A program made the position numbers and the translations under genes. Shown here in pieces: positions 1 to 8,836 of a stretch of 64,000 bases of DNA. Under the pieces are notes generated by a model that searched no databases, was not told the DNA's origin, and worked only from the letters and a program-made list of their open reading frames with translations. Position 1 is the first letter of the stretch, and each line of letters begins with the position of its first letter. Origin of the DNA: Planctomycetota bacterium (lineage in GTDB: Bacteria > Planctomycetota > PLA2 > JAEUHO01); assembly GCA_020631815.1 (NCBI GenBank), contig JACKGW010000012.1:38618-102617 (forward strand), in the 5' to 3' direction.

Positions 1-260
1 ACGTAGTAGTCCGCGTCCGTCACGAAGCGGGCGGCGTCGTACACCTCGTCGGGGCCCAGGATGCCCACGAGGCGATGGGGGACGTCCGGCGGGGCATCTG
101 GCGCGGCCGTGAGGATGGCCATCCCGCGGTACACGGCGAAGGCGTCGCAGCTGATGACCTCGCTGCCGGGTCCGGCCGCGCGGGCCAGCAGCACGCCCAC
201 GTCGGACTTCCCACTGCCGGTGGGGCCTACGAGACAGGGCGTGGAGGGCACGTCGGGCAC
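1..260 (-). CDS. miaA: tRNA dimethylallyltransferase MiaA, N-terminal part (cut by window edge)
   Basis: MiaA transfers a dimethylallyl group to N6 of adenine 37 in tRNAs that read UNN codons. The 86 visible residues start at a GTG (258-260) with a GAGG-type ribosome site a few bases upstream. They carry the P-loop GPTGSGKS (residues 12-19), followed by the family block SCDAFAVYRGM, which corresponds to the SxDSxQVYRGM tRNA/substrate loop, and then VPHRLVGI, matching the usual VPHHLID. The remaining roughly 200 residues lie beyond position 1. The gene is divergent from the nadD fusion, with about 110 bases between the starts. No upstream ATG is available in frame. Identity is from motifs and is fairly sure. 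Confidence 0.85.
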   Translation of the reverse strand, partial: MPDVPSTPCLVGPTGSGKSDVGVLLARAAGPGSEVISCDAFAVYRGMAILTAAPDAPPDVPHRLVGILGPDEVYDAARFVTDADYY

Positions 261-370
261 GCGTCGATCCTCGGCGGGGGAGGGCGATTCACCAATCCAC
301 GGCCCGCCGCCAGCGTGGGAACCCGCGGTTAGGCTGGCCCCGCCGCAGCGCGAAGGGTTCGCCGCGGCTT

Positions 371-1507
371 GTGGCCGGCCGGGGGTTGGCGTTGAGCGAG
401 AAACGCGACCTCTGGGTCCCGCTGGCGCTCGCCGCGGCCGGGCTGGCGCTCTTGGCGGGCCACCTCGTCCATCCGGCGGGCAGCGTGCTCACCGGCGTGC
501 TCGGTGCCGTCGTGGGGCTGGGCGGCGCGCTGGCCTGCTTGCCCATCCGCATGAAGGGTGGCGCGAAGCGGCTCTGGACGTTCGGCCTGGGTGTGGCGCT
601 GCTGCTGGTGCCGCTCGTGCCGCGCGCCGAGTCGCTGTCGTTGGCCTCCACGTGTGCTTGGTTCGTGGTGGCCCTCGCGTTCCTGGTGCCGCTGGGCAAG
701 CTGCCGCCGCTCGCGCGGCCGATCATGCTGGGCGCTGCGGCCCTGTTCGCGATCCTCGGGCTCTTGGCCGTGATGGGGGTCCTGCCCTCGGGCGCCACGT
801 GGCTGCTGCTGGCGGGCTCGCTGTACATGGCCGTCCAGGTGTTGGCGTCGCGTCCGGAGCCGGTCGTGGAGGTGCCCACGGGGCCCCTCGTGTGCGTCTA
901 TGGCGGATCGTTCGACCCGTTCCATCGCGGACACCGCGCGCTCTGTGAAGCCGCGTTGCGCGTCCACGACCGCCTGCTCGTGGTGGTTGCCGGCAGCGCA
1001 CCGCACAAGTTCGCCGGCGAAGAGGGCGAAGCCAGCGAGGTGACGCCGTTCCACCATCGCGTCGCCATGACCCGGCTCGGCGTGACGGGCTTGCCGCGCA
1101 CGGAAGTGCTCGAGCTGGAGGGCCGCCGGAGCGGCCCCTCCTACACCGTGGACACGCTCGAGGTGGTGCGGCGAAGCCACCCGCAGGGCACGCGCTTCCG
1201 GCTGTTGCTCGGGGCCGACATGTACGCGGACTTCGCGACGTGGCACGAGTGGCGGCGCATCTTGACGATGGTCGAGCTGGTCGTGGCCGCGCGCCCGGGA
1301 ACGACGCTCGTCGACCCGCCGGAGCTGGAGAGCCTGGGGATCGCCGCAGTGCGCCTGGAGGCCCCGCAGGTCGACGTGAGCAGCACGGCGCTTCGGGCCC
1401 GCCTGGCGGCCGGCGAGGACGTGGGCGACCTGCTGGCGTCCGGTGTGCGCCAGTACATCGCCGAACACGCCCTCTACAGGGGGCCTGCGGCGCCCCCCTC
1501 GGCCTGA
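371..1507 (+). CDS. nadD: Membrane-anchored nicotinate-nucleotide adenylyltransferase (NadD fusion)
   Basis: The C-terminal half (about residues 172-375) is NadD, which adenylates nicotinate mononucleotide to deamido-NAD in NAD synthesis. Its nucleotidyltransferase signature GGSFDPFHRGH is at 178-188. The substrate motif SYTVDTLE, the block LLLGADMYADFATWHEW and the C-terminal VSSTALRARL (the ISSTxIR motif) are all present. Residues 14-160 form about six hydrophobic segments (near 14-31, 38-58, 66-82, 90-110, 117-135 and 143-157). Typical NadD is a soluble protein of about 200 residues, so this membrane domain is unusual. The start is a GTG at 371; a TTG at 386 is possible. The frame is continuous from the hydrophobic part into the enzyme. 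The function of the membrane part is unknown. Confidence 0.85.
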   Translation: MAGRGLALSEKRDLWVPLALAAAGLALLAGHLVHPAGSVLTGVLGAVVGLGGALACLPIRMKGGAKRLWTFGLGVALLLVPLVPRAESLSLASTCAWFVVALAFLVPLGKLPPLARPIMLGAAALFAILGLLAVMGVLPSGATWLLLAGSLYMAVQVLASRPEPVVEVPTGPLVCVYGGSFDPFHRGHRALCEAALRVHDRLLVVVAGSAPHKFAGEEGEASEVTPFHHRVAMTRLGVTGLPRTEVLELEGRRSGPSYTVDTLEVVRRSHPQGTRFRLLLGADMYADFATWHEWRRILTMVELVVAARPGTTLVDPPELESLGIAAVRLEAPQVDVSSTALRARLAAGEDVGDLLASGVRQYIAEHALYRGPAAPPSA

Positions 1508-1857
1508 CGCCTGCCCCGCCGTTGCGTCACGCCTCTGTCACCCCGCCGAAGGCCGGAATCTCGGGCTTCGGACCCCGATCACGCCAGCACGATTCTGTTG
1601 ACCTTCGGAGGGGGGATTGGTACCTCTATCCCCTCGTGGGAGGGCCCTTCGTGGGGACCTCCGCGGGGTCGTGGCCTTGCGCCACGGTCCAGGGAGTCTG
1701 GAGCACACGCATCCGTCGGTGTGCGTCGCACGGGGCCAGGGAGGGCCTACCGGGCGTCGCGCGCGTCCTCACGGACGTTTCGACGGGCCTGCGTCCCGGG
1801 AAGCCGCGTCGTCCGTCGAGGAGCCTCGAGGACCGACGCCAAGCAGGAGCTCGCGCC
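1508..1857. other. Intergenic region, no gene seen
   Basis: These 350 bases separate nadD from the small lipoprotein gene. I see no coding frame with protein-like composition. A TTGACC (1598-1603) followed after 17 bases by TACCTC (1621-1626) is a weak promoter-like pair, which would give a leader of about 230 bases. This is speculative. Confidence 0.3.
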
Positions 1858-2115
1858 ATGTTCAAGCGCTTGTCGCTGTTCGCCCTCATCATCGCCGCCA
1901 GCAGCAGCCTCGTCGGCTGCAACGGCGTCGCGTCGGGGCTGGAAACCCTTTCCGGCCGTGACTGCCACGGCTGCGGCAGCTATGGCGACAAGAACCGCGC
2001 CATCCTCGGGCAGTGGGCTCGCGATGCTCGCTACGAAGAGCGCTTCATCGACAAGCACTTCCTGAACTACGACATCGACGACCCGTACCGCGGCGACTGC
2101 CTCGTCGGGTACTGA
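1858..2115 (+). CDS. Small predicted lipoprotein, 85 aa
   Basis: This is a short secreted protein of unknown function. The first 20 residues are a classic lipoprotein signal (MFKR, then a hydrophobic run) ending in the lipobox LVGC, with the lipidated cysteine at 21. The mature part is about 65 residues, rich in charged and aromatic residues, with three further cysteines: CHGC near residue 40 and one near the C terminus. The ATG at 1858 is preceded by AGGAG with good spacing. A strong intrinsic terminator follows at 2288-2319, so the gene is probably a single-gene transcript. I recognise no family. The cluster CHGCG could bind a metal or form disulfides, but that is inference. Confidence 0.7.
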   Translation: MFKRLSLFALIIAASSSLVGCNGVASGLETLSGRDCHGCGSYGDKNRAILGQWARDARYEERFIDKHFLNYDIDDPYRGDCLVGY

Positions 2116-2287
2116 TCGGACTTCGGGAGGCCGTCCGCGGCCCCGGCGCGCGAGGCGCCGAGAGGTCGGACCAGGGCGGAGTTGGCTCCCGGGGTCCGCG
2201 CGCCTTCAGTGGGAGGGGGGCGCACGGAGCACCGGGCGAACGGTCTCTCGGCTCGGACGCCTTCGCCGCGTCCAGCCTCTTCATCCT
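2116..2287. other. 3' untranslated stretch before terminator
   Basis: These 172 bases lie between the lipoprotein stop and the terminator hairpin. No coding frame or known RNA structure is recognised. Confidence 0.3.
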
Positions 2288-2319
2288 GGGCCTCGCCGGT
2301 ATCCGGCGAGGCCCTTTTT
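2288..2319 (+). terminator. Rho-independent terminator
   Basis: A perfect 12-bp stem (GGGCCTCGCCGG pairing with CCGGCGAGGCCC) with a 3-base loop TAT is followed directly by TTTTT. It ends the transcript of the small lipoprotein and separates it from serS. It is the only textbook intrinsic terminator I found in the window. Confidence 0.9.
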
Positions 2320-2425
2320 CGTTCGACGGGTACGAGGCGCTGCGTGGGCGGCCTGACCCCGGCTCCCCTTCTGGCCCGCGCGCTGCTTCCATGACGCGAC
2401 ACCGCGTCCCGACGGGAACCGTCCC

Positions 2426-3715
2426 ATGCTCGACCTGGCTGCCATCCGCGAGAACCCCGACGCCATCCGTGAGGGTGCGCGCCGCAAGCGCATCGCGTTC
2501 GACGTCGACCGCCTCCTGGCGCTCGACGAGGACCGCCGCCGCCTCATCCGCCTGCAGGAGGAGGCCCGCGCCGAGCAGAAGGCGCTCGGGCGCCAGGTGA
2601 AGGACCTGCAGGGCGACGCCCAGCAGCTCGCCCTCACGCGCCTCAAGGTGCTGAAGGACGACGTGCTGCGCCACACGGATGCGCTGGCACCCGTGCAGGC
2701 CGAGATCGACGCGCTGCTCTTGGCCTGCCCCAACCCGCCCGACCCGGACGTCCCCGACGGCGATGACGACAAGGCCAACGTCGAGGTGCGCCGTCACGGC
2801 GAGCCGCCGACCTTCGACTTCGAGCCGCTGGACCACGTGGAGCTGCTTCGTCGTCTGGACGGCGTCGACATCGAGCGTGCCGGTCGCTTGGCCGGCAGCC
2901 GCAGCTACGTCCTCAAGGGCGAGGCGGCGTTCCTCGAGCAGGCCGTGCTGCGGCTGGCCATGGACGTCATTCGCGACCGCGGCTTCACGTTGCTCACCGT
3001 TCCGGTGGTCGTGAAGGAGTGGGCGCTGCGTGGCACGGCGTACTTCCCCGGCGCCGAGGAGCAGACCTACAAGATCGCCAACCCCACCGCCGAGGACGAG
3101 GACAGCTGGCTCGTGGGCACGAGCGAAGTCAGCGTGACGGCGCTGCACGCCGGTGAGATCCTCGACGTGAAGGACCTGCCGCTGCGCTACGCCGGCTGGA
3201 GCCCCTGCTTCCGCCGTGAGGCCGGCACCTACGGCAAGGACACGCGCGGGCTGTACCGCGTGCACCAGTTCAACAAGGTCGAGCAGGTCGTGATCGACGT
3301 GGCCGACGAGCAGAAGACGCTCGATCACCACGCGGCCATCGTGGCCAATGCCGAGCACATGCTGCAGCTGCTCGAGCTGCCGTACCGCGTGATGGCGACG
3401 GCGTCGGGCGACATCGGCCGTGCCGCCACGTTCAAGTACGACCTCGAGGCTTGGATGCCCAGCCGTGGGGCCTACGGCGAGACGCACACCGCAAGTCGCT
3501 TCCGCGACTACCAGGCCCGCCGCATGGACCTGCGCTACCGCGACGAGGACGGTCGCGTCCGCCACTGCTACACGTTGAACAACACCGTCATCGCCACGCC
3601 CCGCGTGCTGATTGCGTTGCTCGAGGTGCACCAGCAGAAGGACGGCAGCATCCGCATCCCCGCGGCGCTGCGTCCGCACCTCGGTGGACGTGAGGTGCTC
3701 GAGCCGAAGAGCTGA
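2426..3715 (+). CDS. serS: Seryl-tRNA synthetase
   Basis: This class II aminoacyl-tRNA synthetase charges tRNA-Ser with serine. It has 429 residues, the normal length. Residues 1-110 form the long antiparallel coiled-coil arm that grips the tRNA variable arm (heptad-rich, starting MLDLAAIRENPDAIREG). The catalytic core follows: the TSEV serine-binding loop, motif 2 as SPCFRREAGTYGKDTRG, the strand QFNKVEQV, and motif 3 near the C terminus around TLNNTVIATPRVLIALLE. Start ATG 2426 is the first in frame after the upstream terminator. The upstream 105 bases carry no T-box hallmark that I can recognise. Confidence 0.97.
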   Translation: MLDLAAIRENPDAIREGARRKRIAFDVDRLLALDEDRRRLIRLQEEARAEQKALGRQVKDLQGDAQQLALTRLKVLKDDVLRHTDALAPVQAEIDALLLACPNPPDPDVPDGDDDKANVEVRRHGEPPTFDFEPLDHVELLRRLDGVDIERAGRLAGSRSYVLKGEAAFLEQAVLRLAMDVIRDRGFTLLTVPVVVKEWALRGTAYFPGAEEQTYKIANPTAEDEDSWLVGTSEVSVTALHAGEILDVKDLPLRYAGWSPCFRREAGTYGKDTRGLYRVHQFNKVEQVVIDVADEQKTLDHHAAIVANAEHMLQLLELPYRVMATASGDIGRAATFKYDLEAWMPSRGAYGETHTASRFRDYQARRMDLRYRDEDGRVRHCYTLNNTVIATPRVLIALLEVHQQKDGSIRIPAALRPHLGGREVLEPKS

Positions 3716-3792
3716 GCCGCGAGCCGCGGCCGCTGTCCCGGCTTGACCGGGTCCGGGCGGCTGGCGCGCCTCGCCCCTGCTACCCTGCCCGC

Positions 3793-6700
3793 ATGCAAGC
3801 AAGGGAGCGCTTCGCCGTGTTCACGCTGGCGCGGCGCGTCGGCCTGCTGGTGGTGGTGTTGGCGGCATGCCTGCTCGGGGCGCCCTGGGCGCACGCCGAG
3901 GAAGCCTGGGACGCCGAGCCGCTCGATACGGCCAAGCTCGAGGCCCGGCGGGGCGCCGCCGAGGGGGAGCGCGCCGCGGCGGCGGCCGCGGCGGCCACCG
4001 ACCCCCAGGCCGCGGCTCGTGCCGACGTCCTGGCCCGCGAAGTCGAGCTGCTCGATCGGCTGCTGGCCGCCTTGGCCGCGGAGAAGTCGGCGCCCACGCA
4101 GGCCGTGTCGGAGCGTCGGCGCGACGTGGCCTCCCAGGCGCTGGCCGACCTGCCGCCCGCCTCGACCCGTCCGCCCGTGGTCCTGCACGAGGACCAGCTC
4201 AGGCCCTACATCGAGCAGCGCGACTCGGCGCGCACGACGTGGGATGCCGCGCGCGACGCGCGCGCCAAGGTCGAGGCGTTCCTCAAGCGTTTGACGAGCA
4301 GCGCGTCCGAGGAGAGCGCGGCACGGCTGGAAGAGCTGCGCACGCTGCTGGGGACGCCGCCGGCAGAAGGCGCGACGGACGCGGAACGCGCCGCCTTCCG
4401 CCTGGCGGGTCTCGAACAGCGCGTGCTCCAGGAGGAGCGACGCGTCGCCGAGCAGCGCCCGCGCTTCGAGGCCCAGCTGGCCGCGCTCACGGGCGAAGAG
4501 CGTCTGGCCGAGGCCAAGCACCAGCGCGCCGTGGACGCCTTCACGGGCGCGCAGGAAGCGCTGGAACGGGCGCTGAGCCAGGACGAGGCCCGCGCCCGCG
4601 AGGCCTGGGACGAGGCGATCGCGGCCCGGGATGCCGCCACGGACCCCCTCGAGCGGTTCGTGCTGGGTGTCGAAGCCGAGCGCCAGGGCCTGCGCGTGGC
4701 GTCCCTTCGCGCCCAGCGCACGGCGACCGAAGTGGCCACCTGGGTCGAGCGGGAAGAGCGCCGCAGCAAGCGCATCGCAACGGAACAGACCGTCTTGGAG
4801 CAGCGGTTCGCGAGCCCCGCCACGGGCTCCACGCGTACCGGTGAGCTGTTCCGCACCACCTTGCGTCGCTTGCGCCTGAGTCGCGAGCGCTTGGCCCGCA
4901 CCGAGCTGCCGGCCATCGACGATCGCCTGCAGTGGGTGCAGCAGCGTCGGGCCGAGGTGCAGGAGCGGCTCTACGAGGTCGAGCCCACGTTGCTCGAAGA
5001 CAACGCTGCGTGGCTCGAGCTGGAGGCGGCGCTCGGCGACGTCGACGACGAGCAGCGCGACCGCGCGCAGATCGTCCTGCGCAAGCAGCTGTTCGGTGCC
5101 GACGGCCTGGTGGGTGCGCTCAACGCCCACGTCAACGACCTCGAGGCGCTGCAGGCGGACTTGGCGACGGTGGAGTCCAAGGCCTTCGGGCGCCGTGACG
5201 CGCTCGACGACGTGATCGCGCTCGTGATGCGCCACATCTACTGGGTGCGCACGGACGACCCCGTCTCGTGGTCCACGGTGACCGGTGCGGGAGGAGATCT
5301 CCAGCGGATCGGCACGTGGCTCTCGCGCCCGGCGACGCTCGCGCCCCTGAGCGACAGCCTGGGCGCCGCGCCGCTGCGGTGGGTGCTGGCGGGCCTCCTC
5401 GCGCTGGCCCTCGTCCTGGCGTGGGTCCTCATGCCTCGCTGGAAGGGGCACGTCTCCGCGGCGTGGGTGCTGCGGGGTGGACCGTGGCGGCGCGGGCTCG
5501 TGCACGGGGTCGCGACGCTGGTCGCGGCGTCCGTCGTGCCCCTGCTGCTCCTGGGGCTGGTCGCCGTCCTGGAGGGCCTGGACCCGCTGCCGGACGTGCT
5601 GCGCCCGCTCCTGGCGGGCCTGAAGCTGCTCGCCGGCATCGAGATGGTCCGTCGCCTGGCGCGGCGCGTCCTGGAGCCCGGTGGCGTGGCCCAGGAGCAC
5701 CTGGGCCTCGCGGCCGACCTGGCGCAGCAAGTGGGGCGCTCGATCGGCCTCGCGGCCTTGGCGGCCTCCACGCTGCTGCTGCCGTGGCGTCTGCTCAAGA
5801 CGCCGCCGTTCGACTCGCTGCCCATCCAGGCCGTCAACCTGCCGCGCATCCTGTACACGCTGTTCCTGCTGGCCCTGGCCTGGGCGATCGGGCGCTTGTT
5901 GCCGCGTTCGGGACCCCTGGTGAAGCGCTTCGTCCGCCGCTCGCGGTTTGCGTACGCCCTGTGGGGGGTGCTCGGCCCCGTGTTGCTGCTCGTCCTATTC
6001 GGCATCGCAGGGATGGACGCGCTGGGCTACCGCATCGGCGCGTCGTTCCTGCTCGAGAACGTCGGTCAGACCGTCGTGGCCGTGCTCCTCCTGGGGCTGC
6101 TGTACGTGTTCCTGCAGCGGCTCGTGCATCGCATGACGGGGCGCGTCCTGGCGCGGGCTACCGAGGAGGGTGGGCAGCACGAGGCACGCAAGGTGTCGGC
6201 GGCCGTGTTCGAGCAGCTGACACGCGTCGTGAGCGTGGCCGTGCTCGCCGTCGCCGTGGTGTTGCTCGCGCGCTTCTGGAACCTCGATGTCCTCGTGCGC
6301 AACGTGCTCGGCAGCGCCAGCATCGTGACGCACGACGACGGGTCGGCGCTCACGCTCTGGCACGTGCTGGTGGCGGCGCTGTGGGTCGCTGGCGCCCACT
6401 TCCTGGTGCGCAACCTGGGCGCCATCCTCACCTTCCTCAAGCTCGCCGTGGTGGGGGATGAAGAAGGCAGCGGCATGTACGTGCTGGCCGCGCTCCTGCG
6501 CTACGCCGTGCTGCTGATCGGCTACTCGGCGGCCCTGCTCACGTTGGGGTTCAGCTTCTCCAGCATCGGCTGGCTCTTGGCGGCGGCCTCCGTGGGTATC
6601 GGCTTCGGCCTGCAGGAGATCGTCGCCAACTTCGTGAGCGGGCTGATCTTGCTGCTCGAACGTCCCGTGCGTGTAGGGGACACGATCAGTGTGGGAGACT

Positions 6701-7158
6701 CGTGGGGGACCATCCGCCAGATCAGCGCGCGGGCCACGATCGTGGAGAACCGCGATCGGCAGATCGTGATCGTTCCCAACAAGGAGCTGATCACCAACTA
6801 CGTGACCAACTGGACGCGCAACGATCGCCACATCCGGTGGACGTTGCCCGTCGGCGTGGCCTACGGAAGCGATGTGGCCTTGGTGCTGAAGATCCTGGAC
6901 GAGGTGGCCAAGGCCACGCCGGGCGTGGCGCGCAAGCCCGCGCCGGAGATCTACTTCACGGGGTTCGGTGAATCGAGCCTCGACTTCGAGCTGTGGTACT
7001 TCGCCCCGCTGCCCGAGGGCCGCCGCGCACGCAGCGCGATGCACGCCGCCATCGACGCCCGCTTCCGCGAAGAGAACATCACCATCCCCTTCCCGCAGCG
7101 CGACCTCCACGTCATCTCGATGCCCGACAAGGACGATGAGCCGCAAGAGGGTGTCTGA
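3793..7158 (+). CDS. Large MscS-family mechanosensitive channel (MscK/MscM-like)
   Basis: This is a very large relative of MscS that gates ion flow when membrane tension rises. It has 1121 residues. A signal peptide (basic n-region, hydrophobic core 16-30, AHA at 33-35) is followed by a long Ala/Glu/Arg-rich periplasmic coiled-coil region to about 510. About ten transmembrane segments follow, then the MscS core. The pore-lining helix and beta domain are recognisable in the glycine/alanine-rich stretch around AAASVGIGFGLQEIVANFVSG, then ERPVRVGDTISVGDSWGTI and IVPNKELITNYVTNW. The architecture matches MscK/YbiO/MscM. The stop TGA (7156-7158) lies inside a GGTGTCTGATCC repeat box. It converges on the secretion cluster across a repeat-rich spacer. 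Confidence 0.92.
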   Translation: MQARERFAVFTLARRVGLLVVVLAACLLGAPWAHAEEAWDAEPLDTAKLEARRGAAEGERAAAAAAAATDPQAAARADVLAREVELLDRLLAALAAEKSAPTQAVSERRRDVASQALADLPPASTRPPVVLHEDQLRPYIEQRDSARTTWDAARDARAKVEAFLKRLTSSASEESAARLEELRTLLGTPPAEGATDAERAAFRLAGLEQRVLQEERRVAEQRPRFEAQLAALTGEERLAEAKHQRAVDAFTGAQEALERALSQDEARAREAWDEAIAARDAATDPLERFVLGVEAERQGLRVASLRAQRTATEVATWVEREERRSKRIATEQTVLEQRFASPATGSTRTGELFRTTLRRLRLSRERLARTELPAIDDRLQWVQQRRAEVQERLYEVEPTLLEDNAAWLELEAALGDVDDEQRDRAQIVLRKQLFGADGLVGALNAHVNDLEALQADLATVESKAFGRRDALDDVIALVMRHIYWVRTDDPVSWSTVTGAGGDLQRIGTWLSRPATLAPLSDSLGAAPLRWVLAGLLALALVLAWVLMPRWKGHVSAAWVLRGGPWRRGLVHGVATLVAASVVPLLLLGLVAVLEGLDPLPDVLRPLLAGLKLLAGIEMVRRLARRVLEPGGVAQEHLGLAADLAQQVGRSIGLAALAASTLLLPWRLLKTPPFDSLPIQAVNLPRILYTLFLLALAWAIGRLLPRSGPLVKRFVRRSRFAYALWGVLGPVLLLVLFGIAGMDALGYRIGASFLLENVGQTVVAVLLLGLLYVFLQRLVHRMTGRVLARATEEGGQHEARKVSAAVFEQLTRVVSVAVLAVAVVLLARFWNLDVLVRNVLGSASIVTHDDGSALTLWHVLVAALWVAGAHFLVRNLGAILTFLKLAVVGDEEGSGMYVLAALLRYAVLLIGYSAALLTLGFSFSSIGWLLAAASVGIGFGLQEIVANFVSGLILLLERPVRVGDTISVGDSWGTIRQISARATIVENRDRQIVIVPNKELITNYVTNWTRNDRHIRWTLPVGVAYGSDVALVLKILDEVAKATPGVARKPAPEIYFTGFGESSLDFELWYFAPLPEGRRARSAMHAAIDARFREENITIPFPQRDLHVISMPDKDDEPQEGV

Positions 7159-8067
7159 TCCGGCGCAGCGGAGCGGAAGCGACGCGGGGCGCCGGGTCTG
7201 ACACCGGCGTGCGGCGCCCGCCGCCGGAAGGGCTTCCTCGCCATCGCCCGCGACGGGCCTCACGGGCTGCGCCCACCTCCCGGCGGAGCCAGACCCCGCG
7301 CCCCGCGTTGCCGCGTTGCGGCGCCGCTGCGCGGGATCAGGCACCCGCCTGCACGCGCGAAGGTGTCTGAACCTGTGCCTCGGAGCGGTAGCGACGGGGG
7401 CACGGTGTCAGACACCCGAGTGCGGCGTCCGCCTGCCGTCGGACCGCGCCCCCTACGTGTCAGACACCTTGCCCGCGTCGCCGCTGCGCGGCTCCGCAGC
7501 AAGGCTTCTGACACGGCCGGGGTCGCTCGCGCGCGAAGGTGTCTGATCCGGCGCAGCACCGTGAGGGGTGCAGGGGTGGTGCGGAACCAGCACCCCTGCT
7601 GCGAAGGCGGAGCCGGAGCACCGAGTCCGCGCGGGAGCGCGGAACCAATCGGAAGGCGCCGTCCCTCCTCGGGCCGCGTCGTACGCCTCTGGCTCAACCG
7701 CTGACCGAGGTAGCGACGGGGGGCGCCGGGTCTGACACCGGAGTGCAGTGTTCGCCAGGGATCAGACCCCGTGCCCGCGGGGCTGCTTCGCAGCACCGCA
7801 TCACGGGATCAGACCCCCGGCTTGCCGATCCGCCTACCGCCCCGAGGTGGCGGGGGCGTTGCCGGACGGGCACGGGTGTCTGGCTCGCTGCGGCGGAGCT
7901 TGGCGACGACGCGGGCGTGCCTGACTCCGTGGTAGCGCCTGCAGACCCCAGCAAGCCGCTTCGCCTTCGCGCTCCCGGGGCCTACACGCCGGCGGACACG
8001 GTTCCACGGAGCCAGACCCGGCGCCTCGCGTTGCCGCTTCGCGGCGCCGCAGCGCCGGATCAGGCAC
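7151..8067. repeat. Cluster of GC-rich hairpin repeats (second repeat family)
   Basis: This spacer between the convergent mscS-like gene and gspJ is packed with copies of a degenerate repeat. Boxes such as GGTGTCTGATCC (7150-7161), GGGTCTGACACC (near 7194 and 7728), GGTGTCAGACACC (near 7404) and CGTGTCAGACACC (near 7457) alternate with GC-rich hairpin sequences. The last box (reverse of GGTGCCTGATCC) touches the gspJ stop codon. Frames across it encode only low-complexity repeat translations, so I call no gene here. Confidence 0.75.
7833..7866. repeat. 34-bp direct repeat, duplicate of the gspJ 3' end
   Basis: These 34 bases are identical to 8067-8100, which holds the last ten codons and stop of gspJ. 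The two copies are 234 bp apart and bracket about 200 bp of the GC-rich repeat family. This suggests duplication of the gspJ end when repeat DNA was inserted or amplified. Confidence 0.8.
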
Positions 8068-8826
8068 CTACCGCCCCGAGGTGGCGGGGGCGTTGCCGGA
8101 GGGCCACGGCACGCTGTAGGCGCCGCGGAGCAGGATCAGGCGGTAGATCAGCTCGGGCTCGGAGTCGTCCGGGCCGCGGTTCTCGCCGGCGGTGCTGGTG
8201 CCCGGAACGTCGAACTCGAGGCGCATGAGGATGGCGTAGGGGATGCCCTTCTTCTGCGTCGAGTCCCACTCCTCCAAGCCCTCGCGAACCTGCGACTGCT
8301 CGGGGATGGGGAAGTACTGGAAGTTCATCGAGCGGATGCGGTCGTAGACGAGGCTGTACTGCCCACCCTCGGTGGGCTGGTCGTCGACGAAGTAGTCCTC
8401 GCGGCGCCACAGCTCGCGGTAGCCCGGGTTGGTGTCGCTGTTGCGAAGCGCGTACCCCACTTCGGTCAGCGGGCTGATGCGGTCCTTCTCGCTGATGCGT
8501 CCGTCGTCCTCGGCGCCGATCGTGCGCGTGCGCCGCGTGGTGATGAAGTCGACGCGATCCGCCGGCTGCCCGCCCATCGTGTCGTTGTGGCCCTTGAAGC
8601 CCGCGTCGGCCGACAGACCGCCATAGTAGATGTAGCGGAAGTCCTTGAAGATCTGCTGGAAGATGGCGTTGGCCACGGTGGGGCCGCGCAGCGCTTCGTT
8701 GGTGGTGTCGGCGCCGCGAATGGTGCCCGTGATGATCTGGCCCATCAGGCCGCTCAGGAACACCAGGATCGAGATGCTGATCAGCAGCTCGAGGAGGGTG
8801 AAGCCGCCCTGCGGACGGCGCGGCAT
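8068..8826 (-). CDS. gspJ: Type II secretion minor pseudopilin GspJ-like
   Basis: This is a minor pseudopilin that helps form the tip of the type II secretion pseudopilus. It begins MPRRPQGG then FTLLELLISISILVFLSGL: the prepilin peptidase site is G|F with the conserved Glu at +5 and a hydrophobic N-terminal helix. The remaining 230 residues are a soluble domain with the GspJ-like size and aromatic/charged pattern. I chose ATG 8826, which leaves a 10-bp gap to gspI; a GTG at 8853 would overlap gspI. It is the last gene of the cluster. Its final ten codons are duplicated in the downstream spacer. Assignment to GspJ rests on position and length more than on a unique motif. Confidence 0.75.
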   Translation of the reverse strand: MPRRPQGGFTLLELLISISILVFLSGLMGQIITGTIRGADTTNEALRGPTVANAIFQQIFKDFRYIYYGGLSADAGFKGHNDTMGGQPADRVDFITTRRTRTIGAEDDGRISEKDRISPLTEVGYALRNSDTNPGYRELWRREDYFVDDQPTEGGQYSLVYDRIRSMNFQYFPIPEQSQVREGLEEWDSTQKKGIPYAILMRLEFDVPGTSTAGENRGPDDSEPELIYRLILLRGAYSVPWPSGNAPATSGR

Positions 8827-8836
8827 GGATCCAGCG

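Noticed and set aside
2320..2425. T-box leader before serS
   Set aside because: The region after the terminator is only about 105 bases and lacks a recognisable T-box sequence.
7151..8067. Several plus- and minus-strand frames of 60-230 codons
   Set aside because: They translate the repeat family in different frames and repeat the same peptide fragments as other spacers.
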